This document shows, piece after piece, positions 1-6,298 of a stretch of 8,095 nt of DNA; the stretch's first letter is position 1; every line of letters starts with the position of its first letter. The DNA comes from Bizionia sp. (GTDB lineage Bacteria; Bacteroidota; Bacteroidia; Flavobacteriales; Flavobacteriaceae), in the NCBI GenBank assembly GCA_018067115.1, contig JAGPVI010000073.1, positions 1 to 8,095 on the forward strand, given 5' to 3'. The position numbers were made by a program, and so were the translations under genes. A model generated the notes under the pieces. The model was not told where the DNA came from. It worked only from the letters and a program-made list of their open reading frames with translations, and did no database searches.

Positions 1-1
1 T

Positions 2-706
2 AATTTTACAACTAAAGCATTACACGTTTTAATTTTTCCATTAAAATACACGGGGATTTTATGGGTCTTGCAGTTAACAACAAAGCTTATTGGCGGCAAA
101 GGACACGGTAGTATTTTAAGCCGAGAAGGCTTTATGGTAATGACAGAAATGGCACATGAAGAAGGCGTGTTTTTAGAAAATGAAAGTACAATTATTAAAA
201 ACCTGCTAACGTTTAAAGAGGTTCTTGCTAAAGATATAATGACCCCACGAACGGTTATGAAAGCCGAAGACGAAAACACCACGGTAGAAGATTTCTTTAA
301 TAAAAATATCTCGTTACGCTATTCTCGTATTCCATTATATGCAGACACGCCAGATAATATTGTTGGTCTCGTTCTAAAAGCCGAAATATTCAAGGAAATG
401 GCCTTGGGTAACGGTGCAAAGAAAATTAGTGAACTAAAGCGCGATATCATTATTATTTCTCGAAATATCCCTATCCCAAAATTGCTTGATAAATTATTAG
501 AAAGCAAAAACCATTTGGCATTGGTGGTCGACGAATACGGTACCGTTAGCGGACTTGTAACTATGGAAGATGTTATCGAAACGCTTTTAGGACTTGAAAT
601 TATGGACGAAAGCGACTCCGTATCAGATTTGCAACAGCAAGCCAGAAAAAACTGGGAAACGCGTGCAAAAAAGTTAGGTGTTATCGATGGTGCCGACATA
701 GATTAA
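2..706 (+). CDS. CNNM/DUF21-CBS (CorC/HlyC-like) membrane protein, 5' partial
   Basis: This is the C-terminal 234 codons of a CNNM-family membrane protein (DUF21 transmembrane domain plus paired CBS domains). The family is linked to divalent cation (Mg2+/Co2+) efflux or resistance and was historically called 'hemolysin'. The frame is open to the first base, and the 22 codons before the first possible start (TTG at 68) encode a hydrophobic stretch (HVLIFPLKYTGILWVL) that fits the end of the DUF21 membrane region. The true start is therefore outside the window. CBS1 begins around DIMTPRT and spans SRIPLY...DNIVGLV. CBS2 ends with LALVVDEYG, SGLVTMEDVIE and TLLGLEI. The protein stops after a short basic tail (ARKNWETRAKKLG) and lacks the CorC_HlyC C-terminal domain of E. 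coli CorC. From memory, that short form is normal for flavobacterial homologues, so I do not read it as a truncation. It is not obviously GldE, because the ssb/gldD neighbours are absent. The next gene, ogt, begins 11 bp downstream, so the two may be cotranscribed. Confidence 0.9.
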   Translation, partial: NFTTKALHVLIFPLKYTGILWVLQLTTKLIGGKGHGSILSREGFMVMTEMAHEEGVFLENESTIIKNLLTFKEVLAKDIMTPRTVMKAEDENTTVEDFFNKNISLRYSRIPLYADTPDNIVGLVLKAEIFKEMALGNGAKKISELKRDIIIISRNIPIPKLLDKLLESKNHLALVVDEYGTVSGLVTMEDVIETLLGLEIMDESDSVSDLQQQARKNWETRAKKLGVIDGADID

Positions 707-717
707 TCGCGTTATAA

Positions 718-1194
718 ATGGAAGACATCTGCTATATCAATTCCCCTTTGGGCATTACCAAAATCACCGGTAATAGTGATGGCGTAACTTCTATCTCTGT
801 ATTAAATAACTCAGAGAAAATCACTCCAATAATCCCAGAATCTTTAGAAGATTGTGTGCTTCAATTAAACCAATATTTTCAAGGTGCCCGCAAAGACTTC
901 AGCTTAACATTAAACCCCCAAGGCACAGCGTTTCAGCAACGTGTTTGGCACTTACTACACACTATTCCTTATGGTAAAACAGTCTCTTATTTAGAGCTTT
1001 CCAAACAATTGGGAGATATAAAAGCCATTCGTGCCGTAGCTAATGCGAACAGTAAAAACCCGCTATGGATTGTCGCACCGTGCCACCGCGTTATTGGAAG
1101 CGACGGCAGTTTAACCGGCTATGCTGGTGGTTTACACAGAAAACAATGGCTACTCGAGCACGAAAGCCCGTATACCCAAGAACGTTTATTTTAA
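718..1194 (+). CDS. ogt: methylated-DNA--[protein]-cysteine S-methyltransferase
   Basis: This is a suicide DNA repair protein that moves the alkyl group from O6-alkylguanine (and O4-alkylthymine) in DNA to its own active-site cysteine. The 158-aa length is normal for a single-domain-pair Ogt without the Ada N-terminal domain. Residues 1 to about 65 form the variable N-terminal domain. Residues about 69 to 150 form the DNA-binding/catalytic domain, with FQQRVWHLLHTIPYGKTVSY, the helix RAVANANSKNPL (R105 is the likely arginine finger), the active site PCHR (C122, codon TGC at 1081-1083), then VIGSDGSLTGYAGGL and KQWLLEHE. All diagnostic residues are present, so it should be active. The ATG at 718 has an AT-rich upstream (TTATAA) and no Shine-Dalgarno sequence, as is usual in Bacteroidota. 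It follows the CNNM gene by 11 bp and probably lies on the same transcript. No Ada-type regulator is seen nearby. Confidence 0.95.
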   Translation: MEDICYINSPLGITKITGNSDGVTSISVLNNSEKITPIIPESLEDCVLQLNQYFQGARKDFSLTLNPQGTAFQQRVWHLLHTIPYGKTVSYLELSKQLGDIKAIRAVANANSKNPLWIVAPCHRVIGSDGSLTGYAGGLHRKQWLLEHESPYTQERLF

Positions 1195-1340
1195 GAATTT
1201 TAATTAAACACTAGTACCTCCACAATATATTTGGACTCGTTCACTATTTACCCCCTCAAATCCACCCCTTTTATTACCACTTTTATTACGCTTTTATTTC
1301 TTAGTAAACCATTTACTCCGCATACACTCGTCATACACTA

Positions 1341-1359
1341 TCCATAGGGCGTCTATGGA
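1341..1359. other. small inverted repeat / hairpin after ogt
   Basis: TCCATAG (1341-1347) and CTATGGA (1353-1359) form a perfect 7-bp stem around the 5-nt loop GGCGT. It lies about 150 bp beyond the ogt stop and is not followed by a T-tract, so it is not a standard intrinsic terminator. It could be an RNA-processing or 3'-end structure, a protein-binding site or chance. The stem is real in the sequence; its function is unknown. Confidence 0.3.
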
Positions 1360-1410
1360 GCAGCCTACACCTTTTAGAAAATGAGAATAGACCTATAATT
1401 TATTTTTAGG

Positions 1411-1501
1411 GTGTTCCGGTTTTAAAAACCGTCGCGCTTTCCGTTATATCTTTTCATTTTTGTAGGAAAAAAGAAAAGGATGCCACTGCAATCGCTAACA
1501 C
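1411..1501. repeat. folded intergenic element, probable dispersed flavobacterial repeat
   Basis: This is a 91-nt element with nested complementarity. An outer pair GTGTT (1411-1415)/AACAC (1497-1501) encloses a perfect palindrome, CGGTTTT-A-AAAACCG (1417-1431). Next comes a long imperfect stem in which 1434-1450 opposes 1479-1495, with 11 Watson-Crick pairs and one G-U in 17 positions. The apex is an AT-rich stem, 1450-1461 against 1467-1478, with 11 of 12 positions paired around a GTAGG loop. The compensated spacing across the whole block suggests a structured unit rather than random AT-rich DNA. From memory, the strings GTCGCGCTTTCCGTTATATC and CACTGCAATCGCTAAC resemble parts of a repeat scattered between genes in many Flavobacteriaceae. 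I cannot confirm that here, since only one copy is in the window. It ends 42 bp before the serine hydrolase ATG. Confidence 0.5.
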
Positions 1502-1543
1502 ATAATTTTACTATATTTAGTATTCCAAACTAATATTAAAACC

Positions 1544-2704
1544 ATGAAATTCATTAAAAATCTATTAAAGGGAATTGTTATTATTTTCGCTTTACTAATT
1601 GCCACATTATACATCACCGACACCGATTATTTACTAAAAGCGGTACGTACCATTTATATGCAAGGTTACTCGACGGCTTATTTAGACGATTACCACCAAT
1701 TCGATAATCGTTTAGTAGAAAACGGCACGCCAGAACCTTGGCCTAATCACACCGATTACAATACAGCAAAAGAAACAGCGCGCTTAGAAAAAGCCAATGC
1801 AGATTGGGGTACTATTGCGTATGTTATTATTAAAAACGATAGTATTTGGTTCGAAAACTATTACGATGGCTATACTAAAGACTCGAAAACAAACTCATTT
1901 TCTATGGCTAAAAGTTATGTTTCTGGCCTCTTAGGAAAAGCCATTATGGACGGTTATATAAAAAGTGTCGACCAACCTGTTTGCGATTTCATTCCAGAAT
2001 TCTGCGACGGTAAAGCTGCAAAAATGACTGTTGGAGATTTATCGACTATGAGCTCTGGAACCAATTGGGACGAAGCGTATTACTCACCCCTATCGATTAC
2101 TACGCGGGCTTATTTTGATGACGACTTAGCAAAAGTAATGGTTGGATTAAAGATGGTCGATGAGCCGGGTACTGCTTTTAAATATGCTAGTGGCGACACC
2201 CAAATGCTTGCTATGGTTATAGAAAAAGCCACTGGTAAAAAATTATACGATTACCTTACCGAAAGTTTTTGGAAACCGCTAAGTAGCGAAAACGAAACCC
2301 TTTGGCAAGTCGATAGCGAAGACCATGATTTAGTAAAAGCCTACTGTTGTATAGCTAGTAACGCCAAAGATTTTGCGCGTTTTGGAAAATTATATAAAGA
2401 CCACGGGAAATGGAATGGCAAGCAAGTATTAGACTCTAATTTTGTAGCCAAATCTATAAAACCGGTGTTTCCAGACAGTCCAGAGTATGGCTATGGCTGG
2501 TGGTTAAAAACACAAAACGAAAAAGACTTTTTCATGATGCGTGGCCACCTTGGTCAATATGTTATAGTAGAACCAGAAGACAATATTATTATTGTGCGAT
2601 TAGGACACCAAAAATCTCCCGATCAAGGTGTTGGCACTTTCACCGAAGATATTTCTTTATATATAGACGAAGCATATGAGATGCTAAATGTCCATAGCAA
2701 TTAA
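1544..2704 (+). CDS. class C beta-lactamase-like serine hydrolase, membrane-anchored
   Basis: This 386-aa protein belongs to the beta-lactamase/penicillin-binding-protein-like serine hydrolase superfamily (class C-related, including EstB esterases and NylB-type amide hydrolases). Residues 5-24 (KNLLKGIVIIFALLIATLYI) form an N-terminal hydrophobic segment after two lysines, without a clear cleavage site or lipobox Cys. A signal anchor with the catalytic domain in the periplasm is likely. The SxxK nucleophile motif is S120-M-A-K123 in SFSMAKSYVSGLLGKAI. The tyrosine motif is Y214-A-S in FKYASGDTQMLAMVIEKATGK. The third motif is probably GHLGQ at 334-338, replacing KTG/HTG. The order and spacing of the motifs fit the family and no break is seen. 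The substrate cannot be predicted; peptidoglycan peptides, esters or amides are all possible, and resistance activity should not be assumed. The ATG at 1544 precedes the hydrophobic segment and is the natural start. The exonuclease gene follows after 28 bp. Confidence 0.88.
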   Translation: MKFIKNLLKGIVIIFALLIATLYITDTDYLLKAVRTIYMQGYSTAYLDDYHQFDNRLVENGTPEPWPNHTDYNTAKETARLEKANADWGTIAYVIIKNDSIWFENYYDGYTKDSKTNSFSMAKSYVSGLLGKAIMDGYIKSVDQPVCDFIPEFCDGKAAKMTVGDLSTMSSGTNWDEAYYSPLSITTRAYFDDDLAKVMVGLKMVDEPGTAFKYASGDTQMLAMVIEKATGKKLYDYLTESFWKPLSSENETLWQVDSEDHDLVKAYCCIASNAKDFARFGKLYKDHGKWNGKQVLDSNFVAKSIKPVFPDSPEYGYGWWLKTQNEKDFFMMRGHLGQYVIVEPEDNIIIVRLGHQKSPDQGVGTFTEDISLYIDEAYEMLNVHSN

Positions 2705-2732
2705 ATTGATTATAACTTAAACCTCTAGCCAA

Positions 2733-3446
2733 ATGATAACCAAGCTCAACCTAGAAAACATTTTATTTTTAGATATTGAAACCGTTCCAGAAACACAGTA
2801 TTTTTCGGAGTTAGATGTTACCAAACAAGAATTATGGGACGCCAAATCTAAATACCAACGCAAGGAAGAGTTTAGTGCCGACGAATTTTATGATCGCGCA
2901 GGCATTTGGGCAGAGTTTGGTAAAATAGTTTGTATTTCAGTCGGTTATTTTACCATAAAGGACGACACCCGATTGTTTAGAACTACCTCTTTTTTTGGTG
3001 AAGAAGTTACCCTTTTAAACGCTTTTAAAGACTTACTATTATCGCATTTTAGCAAAGCAAAACACTTGCTTTGTGCTCATAATGGTAAGGAGTTCGATTT
3101 TCCATATATCGCCAGGCGGATGATTATTCACAATATCGAATTGCCTTACAAACTTAATCTGTTCGGTAAAAAACCTTGGGAAGTACCGCATTTAGACACC
3201 TTAGAACTATGGAAATTTGGTGATTATAAAACCTATACTTCTTTAAAACTTCTAACTAACGTACTGGGGATTCCATCGCCAAAAGATGATATTGATGGTA
3301 GTGAAGTCTATAAAGTCTATTACGAAACTAACGATATACAACGTATTGCCGACTATTGCGAAAAAGATACGATTGCAGTCGCACAGATATTTTTAAGATT
3401 GCGAGGAGATGCTATCTTAAAAGAGGACGAAATTATGCATGTGTAG
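2733..3446 (+). CDS. 3'-5' exonuclease, PolB-exonuclease-like DEDDy family
   Basis: This 237-aa protein is a stand-alone predicted 3'-5' exonuclease of the ribonuclease H fold, related to the proofreading domain of family B DNA polymerases (PF10108-type). Three exo motifs carry the metal-binding acids. Exo I is LFLDIETVPE (D14, E16). Exo II is AHNGKEFDFPYIARRM (N117, D122). Exo III is ADYCEKDTIAV (Y208-x3-D212), which places it in the DEDDy subgroup. All four acidic residues and the tyrosine are present, so it should be catalytically competent. There is no polymerase domain and the length is normal for the stand-alone family. It presumably trims 3' ends of DNA or RNA in the cytoplasm; its pathway in Bacteroidota is not known to me. 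It lies 28 bp after the serine hydrolase gene with no terminator between, so cotranscription is likely although no functional link is evident. Transcription probably ends at the hairpin at 3636-3665. Confidence 0.9.
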   Translation: MITKLNLENILFLDIETVPETQYFSELDVTKQELWDAKSKYQRKEEFSADEFYDRAGIWAEFGKIVCISVGYFTIKDDTRLFRTTSFFGEEVTLLNAFKDLLLSHFSKAKHLLCAHNGKEFDFPYIARRMIIHNIELPYKLNLFGKKPWEVPHLDTLELWKFGDYKTYTSLKLLTNVLGIPSPKDDIDGSEVYKVYYETNDIQRIADYCEKDTIAVAQIFLRLRGDAILKEDEIMHV

Positions 3447-3635
3447 TAAGCCGTGGTCATTAAGTGCGTGCATTTCTTTTCGTTATTGTAAATAGGTGTT
3501 CGTAATAATTTGTTAGTATATCCGGTATTAGAGTTTGCGAGACAATTCAAAACCATCTACTGTAAACTGTTGCCTCATATGTATTAAAAACCTATATGGT
3601 AAACACCATTTATAAAAAGCAAAAAACAACTATAA

Positions 3636-3665
3636 AAAAAGCCCAAACTTACGTTTGGGCTTTTT
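3636..3665. terminator. bidirectional rho-independent terminator
   Basis: The stem GCCCAAAC (3641-3648)/GTTTGGGC (3653-3660) is perfect, has the 4-nt loop TTAC, and is flanked by an A-run before (from 3634) and TTTTT after (3661-3665). Each strand therefore reads as a stem followed by a T-tract: 5 T on plus, 7 T on minus. It sits between the convergent exonuclease gene (stop 190 bp upstream) and the M43 protease gene (stop about 34 bp away on the minus strand), and so can terminate both transcripts. Confidence 0.92.
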
Positions 3666-3698
3666 AATTGGTTAATTATTTAAACCGTTATTCTTCGT

Positions 3699-6119
3699 TT
3701 ATTCCTTGATAAATTTTCGTGTTTCGAACGTGTCATTTACTCTAAACTGAATAAGGTACAATCCTACTTCAAGGTTACTAACATTAATACCGTTAGTACT
3801 ATCTGTTCCTTTTGCAACTTCTTGTCCTAGCATATTTACAATAGTAAATGGCACATTATCGACAGTCGATTTTACAAATAAGGTATTTCCTTTTACCGGG
3901 TTAGGGTAGATTGAAATTTCTACTCCCAGATGCGATACGAAACCTTCCGGTGCCATTCTTGCCGATCCGCAAGGCCCAAGGTTTGTCCAACCCGAAGAGG
4001 TACGTTCGTATAAATCCCCTTGATAGGTTACTTGATCGCCAACAGCATAAGCTTGACTACTATTGTAAGCAGCAACACCAGCACATTTATCGGTTGGTGT
4101 GGTTCCATTTGTTAATGATACTGCATCTACAGCCATATCACCTTGCCACGTGGTACCTGTGGTACCATCAAACCTTAATTTAATTGTACTTCCTGCGTAA
4201 GACGATAAGTCTACGGTTGCAGTTTGCCATGCATTACCTTGGTTTCCAGACTGCGTCCAAACAGTCGTCCAGCTCGAACCATTATTAGTACTTACTGCTA
4301 CTTTTAAATTCCCCATTGCATCCGTTCCATACATATGGTATTTAAAGCTAAACGTGCCTTGAGATACTGCTGATAAATCGTAACATGGCGACTCTAAAAC
4401 AGCTCTTTTTGTTGAATAATTAGGAGACGACGATTCCATGAAAATATATTGCGATCCTTCCGATGCGCTAGAAGGCCCTGTATTACTAGATGGCGTTGCA
4501 CCAGATCTACGAGTCCAATTAAAATCGTCTGTCGCACTTTGCGTCCAAGCGCCAAATCCGCTTTCGAATCCTTCGGTATAAGGAAATGCAGAAACTGCTC
4601 CTGTACATCCTGTTGGCGGATTGGTCGTTCCGGAAACAATATTTACGGTATAATCTTCCACTTCACCATAAGAGAATGTTTCGCAAGCGGTAGGAATAGC
4701 ATTGTATTTCATTGCTACTCGCACTCTTGTTTCACCATTTAAAGCCCCTGCAGGCACAGTAAACGTTCCACTAACCGGAGTGGTTGTTGATGCTGCTTTA
4801 GAGAATATCTGCTCGCCAGAGTCTGAAAAATCACCATCATTATTATAATCTATCCACGCGGCATACCCTTCTGAGTAACTAGAACCAGTCCACGTTGGTG
4901 TTACTGTTAAGGTATAGGTCGTTCCTTTAGATAAGTCTGAAGAAATAGAAGTAAAATCTGAATACGATTGTGCTCCAGACGCATTATTAATAGTGTTTAA
5001 TTGTACGCGACTAATATATTCGTCGTTTACACTATTCCCTTGCGCTGCGCAATATTGCGTTCCTGTTTGGCATGGAGAACATGAAGAGCCACCACAATCT
5101 ACCCCAGTTTCAGTTCCGTTTTGAATACCATCGGTACACGTTGGTTGTGCTACTGCACCACATTTATCGGAAGCCGCTAAAGCTGCTCTTGGCCCTCCAT
5201 TTAATAAAGAAGCTCTCATTCTATTTTTCTGACCCGTAGTATACAGGTTCATACAAGAATCGTTAGTATAATCCATATAATTTTGAACCATATCTACAGA
5301 GCCACAAGAAGATTGCCCCACTGGACAGCCACCATTAGAAGTTTGATGTGTTGGTGTATCGCTTACAAAATCGTTTCCACAATTGGCATCTCCCCAAATA
5401 TGTCGCAGGTTTAAAAAGTGACCTACTTCATGTGTTGTTGTTCTACCCTCATCGAAAGGCGCGGACAAATAAAATCCTGACCCTCCATTTTTAGATCCAA
5501 AATATTGTGGCCCCATGACAACACCATCTGTAGCAGCGCTACCGCCAGGAAATTGTGCATAGCCAAGAATTCCGCCTCCAATATTACACACCCACATATT
5601 AAGATATTGAGAAGCATCCCACGGGTTAACACCACCTTGCGACGATTTTTTCATCGCATCGTTAGTTCCCCATGCAGTATTAGTCGATGATTTTCTTGTA
5701 ATTCCATTCGTTGCATTTCCGTTAGGGTCTACTGTGGCCATACAAAACTCAATTTGCGTATCGGCTGCTTGAGACCACGAATTATCAGCATCGGAATTTA
5801 ATCTTCTAAAATCGTCATTTAAGACTTGAATTTGAGATAGAATCTGCGCCTCGCTAATATTTTCATTTGCGTTACTATAAATAACATGTACTACCACCGG
5901 AATAGTAATTACATTTCCTACTATTTTGTTACTAGAAGATTCCATTTGCGCAATTTTAGTTTGCGTAAAGGCTTCAATTTGATTCATTCTAGACTCTAAA
6001 TTTGGGTCTAATTGTTTCCTGTATTCTAAATTCTCCATGGTTTCGCAACGTCGGTCTTGAGCGAACGCGGCGAAGGAAAACAATAAACATAGAATTGATA
6101 AAGTAATGTTCTGTTTCAT
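3699..6119 (-). CDS. secreted M43 (pappalysin-like) zinc metalloprotease, T9SS cargo
   Basis: This 806-aa multidomain extracellular protease is exported by Sec and then by the type IX secretion system. Residues 1-20 are a signal peptide (hydrophobic core LSILCLLFSFAAFA, cleavage before QD). The catalytic domain, about 70-315, has the extended zinc motif HEVGHFLNLRHIWGD (H230, E231, H234, H240, D244) and the Met-turn NYMDY (M282), typical of M43 cytophagalysins. Residues 328-350 form a Cys-rich CTDGIQNGTETGVDCGG linker. A GEVED-type domain spans about 357-494 (AWIDYNNDGDFSDSGE; YGEVEDY at 484-490). A MAM-like jelly-roll module spans about 512-671 (FESGFGAW...DNVxL-like AVDAVSL). Residues 679-718 resemble a CBM5/12 chitin-binding module (YNSSQAYAVGDQVTYQGDLY, W711, LGPCG). 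Residues about 734-806 are a T9SS type A sorting domain (YPNPV, MLGQEV, LEVGLYLIQF, KFIKE), which should be cut off or used for surface attachment. It is intact, transcribed alone, ends at the 3636-3665 terminator, and diverges from the ABC ATPase gene. Confidence 0.95.
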   Translation of the reverse strand: MKQNITLSILCLLFSFAAFAQDRRCETMENLEYRKQLDPNLESRMNQIEAFTQTKIAQMESSSNKIVGNVITIPVVVHVIYSNANENISEAQILSQIQVLNDDFRRLNSDADNSWSQAADTQIEFCMATVDPNGNATNGITRKSSTNTAWGTNDAMKKSSQGGVNPWDASQYLNMWVCNIGGGILGYAQFPGGSAATDGVVMGPQYFGSKNGGSGFYLSAPFDEGRTTTHEVGHFLNLRHIWGDANCGNDFVSDTPTHQTSNGGCPVGQSSCGSVDMVQNYMDYTNDSCMNLYTTGQKNRMRASLLNGGPRAALAASDKCGAVAQPTCTDGIQNGTETGVDCGGSSCSPCQTGTQYCAAQGNSVNDEYISRVQLNTINNASGAQSYSDFTSISSDLSKGTTYTLTVTPTWTGSSYSEGYAAWIDYNNDGDFSDSGEQIFSKAASTTTPVSGTFTVPAGALNGETRVRVAMKYNAIPTACETFSYGEVEDYTVNIVSGTTNPPTGCTGAVSAFPYTEGFESGFGAWTQSATDDFNWTRRSGATPSSNTGPSSASEGSQYIFMESSSPNYSTKRAVLESPCYDLSAVSQGTFSFKYHMYGTDAMGNLKVAVSTNNGSSWTTVWTQSGNQGNAWQTATVDLSSYAGSTIKLRFDGTTGTTWQGDMAVDAVSLTNGTTPTDKCAGVAAYNSSQAYAVGDQVTYQGDLYERTSSGWTNLGPCGSARMAPEGFVSHLGVEISIYPNPVKGNTLFVKSTVDNVPFTIVNMLGQEVAKGTDSTNGINVSNLEVGLYLIQFRVNDTFETRKFIKE

Positions 6120-6298
6120 GCTATTAGTTTAAGATTTTTACTTGATTATTATTAATAATGCAACGAAAGTATTAAAAGAGACAACTTAAATGCATTAAAA
6201 GACCTCTTTTTCGATTAAAAACGCACAAAATAATATTGTTCGGTTTTGTTTACGGATTTTACCGTAATTTTATAAATTGATATCATTGCCCTCGTTAT
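6120..6298. promoter_or_regulatory. divergent promoter region, protease / ABC ATPase
   Basis: This 179-bp AT-rich spacer separates the head-to-head M43 protease and ABC ATPase genes and must contain both promoters. On the plus strand, TTTTG (6244-6248) and TAATTTTA (6265-6272) resemble the Bacteroidota -33 (TTG) and -7 (TAnnTTTG) elements, with 16 bp between them and 26 bp to the ATG at 6299. The last base of the -7 box does not match. On the minus strand only poor -7-like sequences are present (TACTTTCG, 6171-6164), so the protease promoter is not located. Neither gene has a Shine-Dalgarno sequence. Confidence 0.4.
6250..6267. promoter_or_regulatory. operator-like inverted repeat upstream of ABC ATPase
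   Basis: TTACGG (6250-6255) and CCGTAA (6262-6267) are perfect 6-bp inverted arms separated by ATTTTA. The palindrome begins just after the candidate -33 box and its right arm overlaps the candidate -7 box, the position expected of a repressor site. The arms are the only GC-containing part of a very AT-rich spacer. The regulator is unknown and no regulator gene lies in the window. A short transcript hairpin or chance is also possible. Confidence 0.3.

Larger units (their letters stand above)
1195..1543. other. 349-bp intergenic region
   Basis: This non-coding stretch lies between ogt and the serine hydrolase gene, and I find no credible coding sequence on either strand. The first part (about 1195-1340) is pyrimidine-rich AT sequence without recognisable structure. 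A 7-bp hairpin sits at 1341-1359 and a larger folded repeat-like element at 1411-1501. I see no canonical terminator (stem plus T-tract) directly after ogt. The promoter of the serine hydrolase gene must lie here or overlap the folded element. A weak match to the Bacteroidota -7 box (TATATTTA, 1512-1519) lies 25 bp before its ATG, but no properly spaced TTG was found, so I do not call a promoter. Confidence 0.6.

Noticed and set aside
61..111. ATG at 61 as an alternative gene start
   Set aside because: It is in a different frame from the CBS protein and reaches a TAG after 16 codons.
319..699. Minus-strand ORF inside the CNNM/CBS gene
   Set aside because: It is the antisense shadow of a well-supported family member. 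Its translation is Ser-rich and shows no recognisable motif.
68..706. TTG at 68 as the start of the CNNM/CBS gene
   Set aside because: The frame is open back to base 2 and encodes a hydrophobic segment that matches the end of the DUF21 membrane domain. The gene is partial at the window edge, not a short cytoplasmic CBS protein starting here.
542..706. Loss of the CorC_HlyC C-terminal domain as a truncation of the CBS protein
   Set aside because: The ending, with its basic ARKNWETRAKKLG tail, matches the normal short form I remember for flavobacterial homologues.
3353..3556. 67-codon minus-strand ORF over the end of the exonuclease gene
   Set aside because: Much of it is antisense to the conserved exo III region, it has no motifs, and no independent promoter is evident.
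3596..3609. ATGGT-AAAC-ACCAT hairpin as a terminator for the exonuclease gene
   Set aside because: The stem is only 5 bp and has no T-tract. The strong terminator at 3636-3665 is 27 bp further on and explains termination better.
3911..5690. Several plus- and minus-strand ORFs of 61-97 codons inside the M43 protease gene
   Set aside because: All lie within a continuous 806-codon gene with conserved domains along its length, and none has a recognisable domain.
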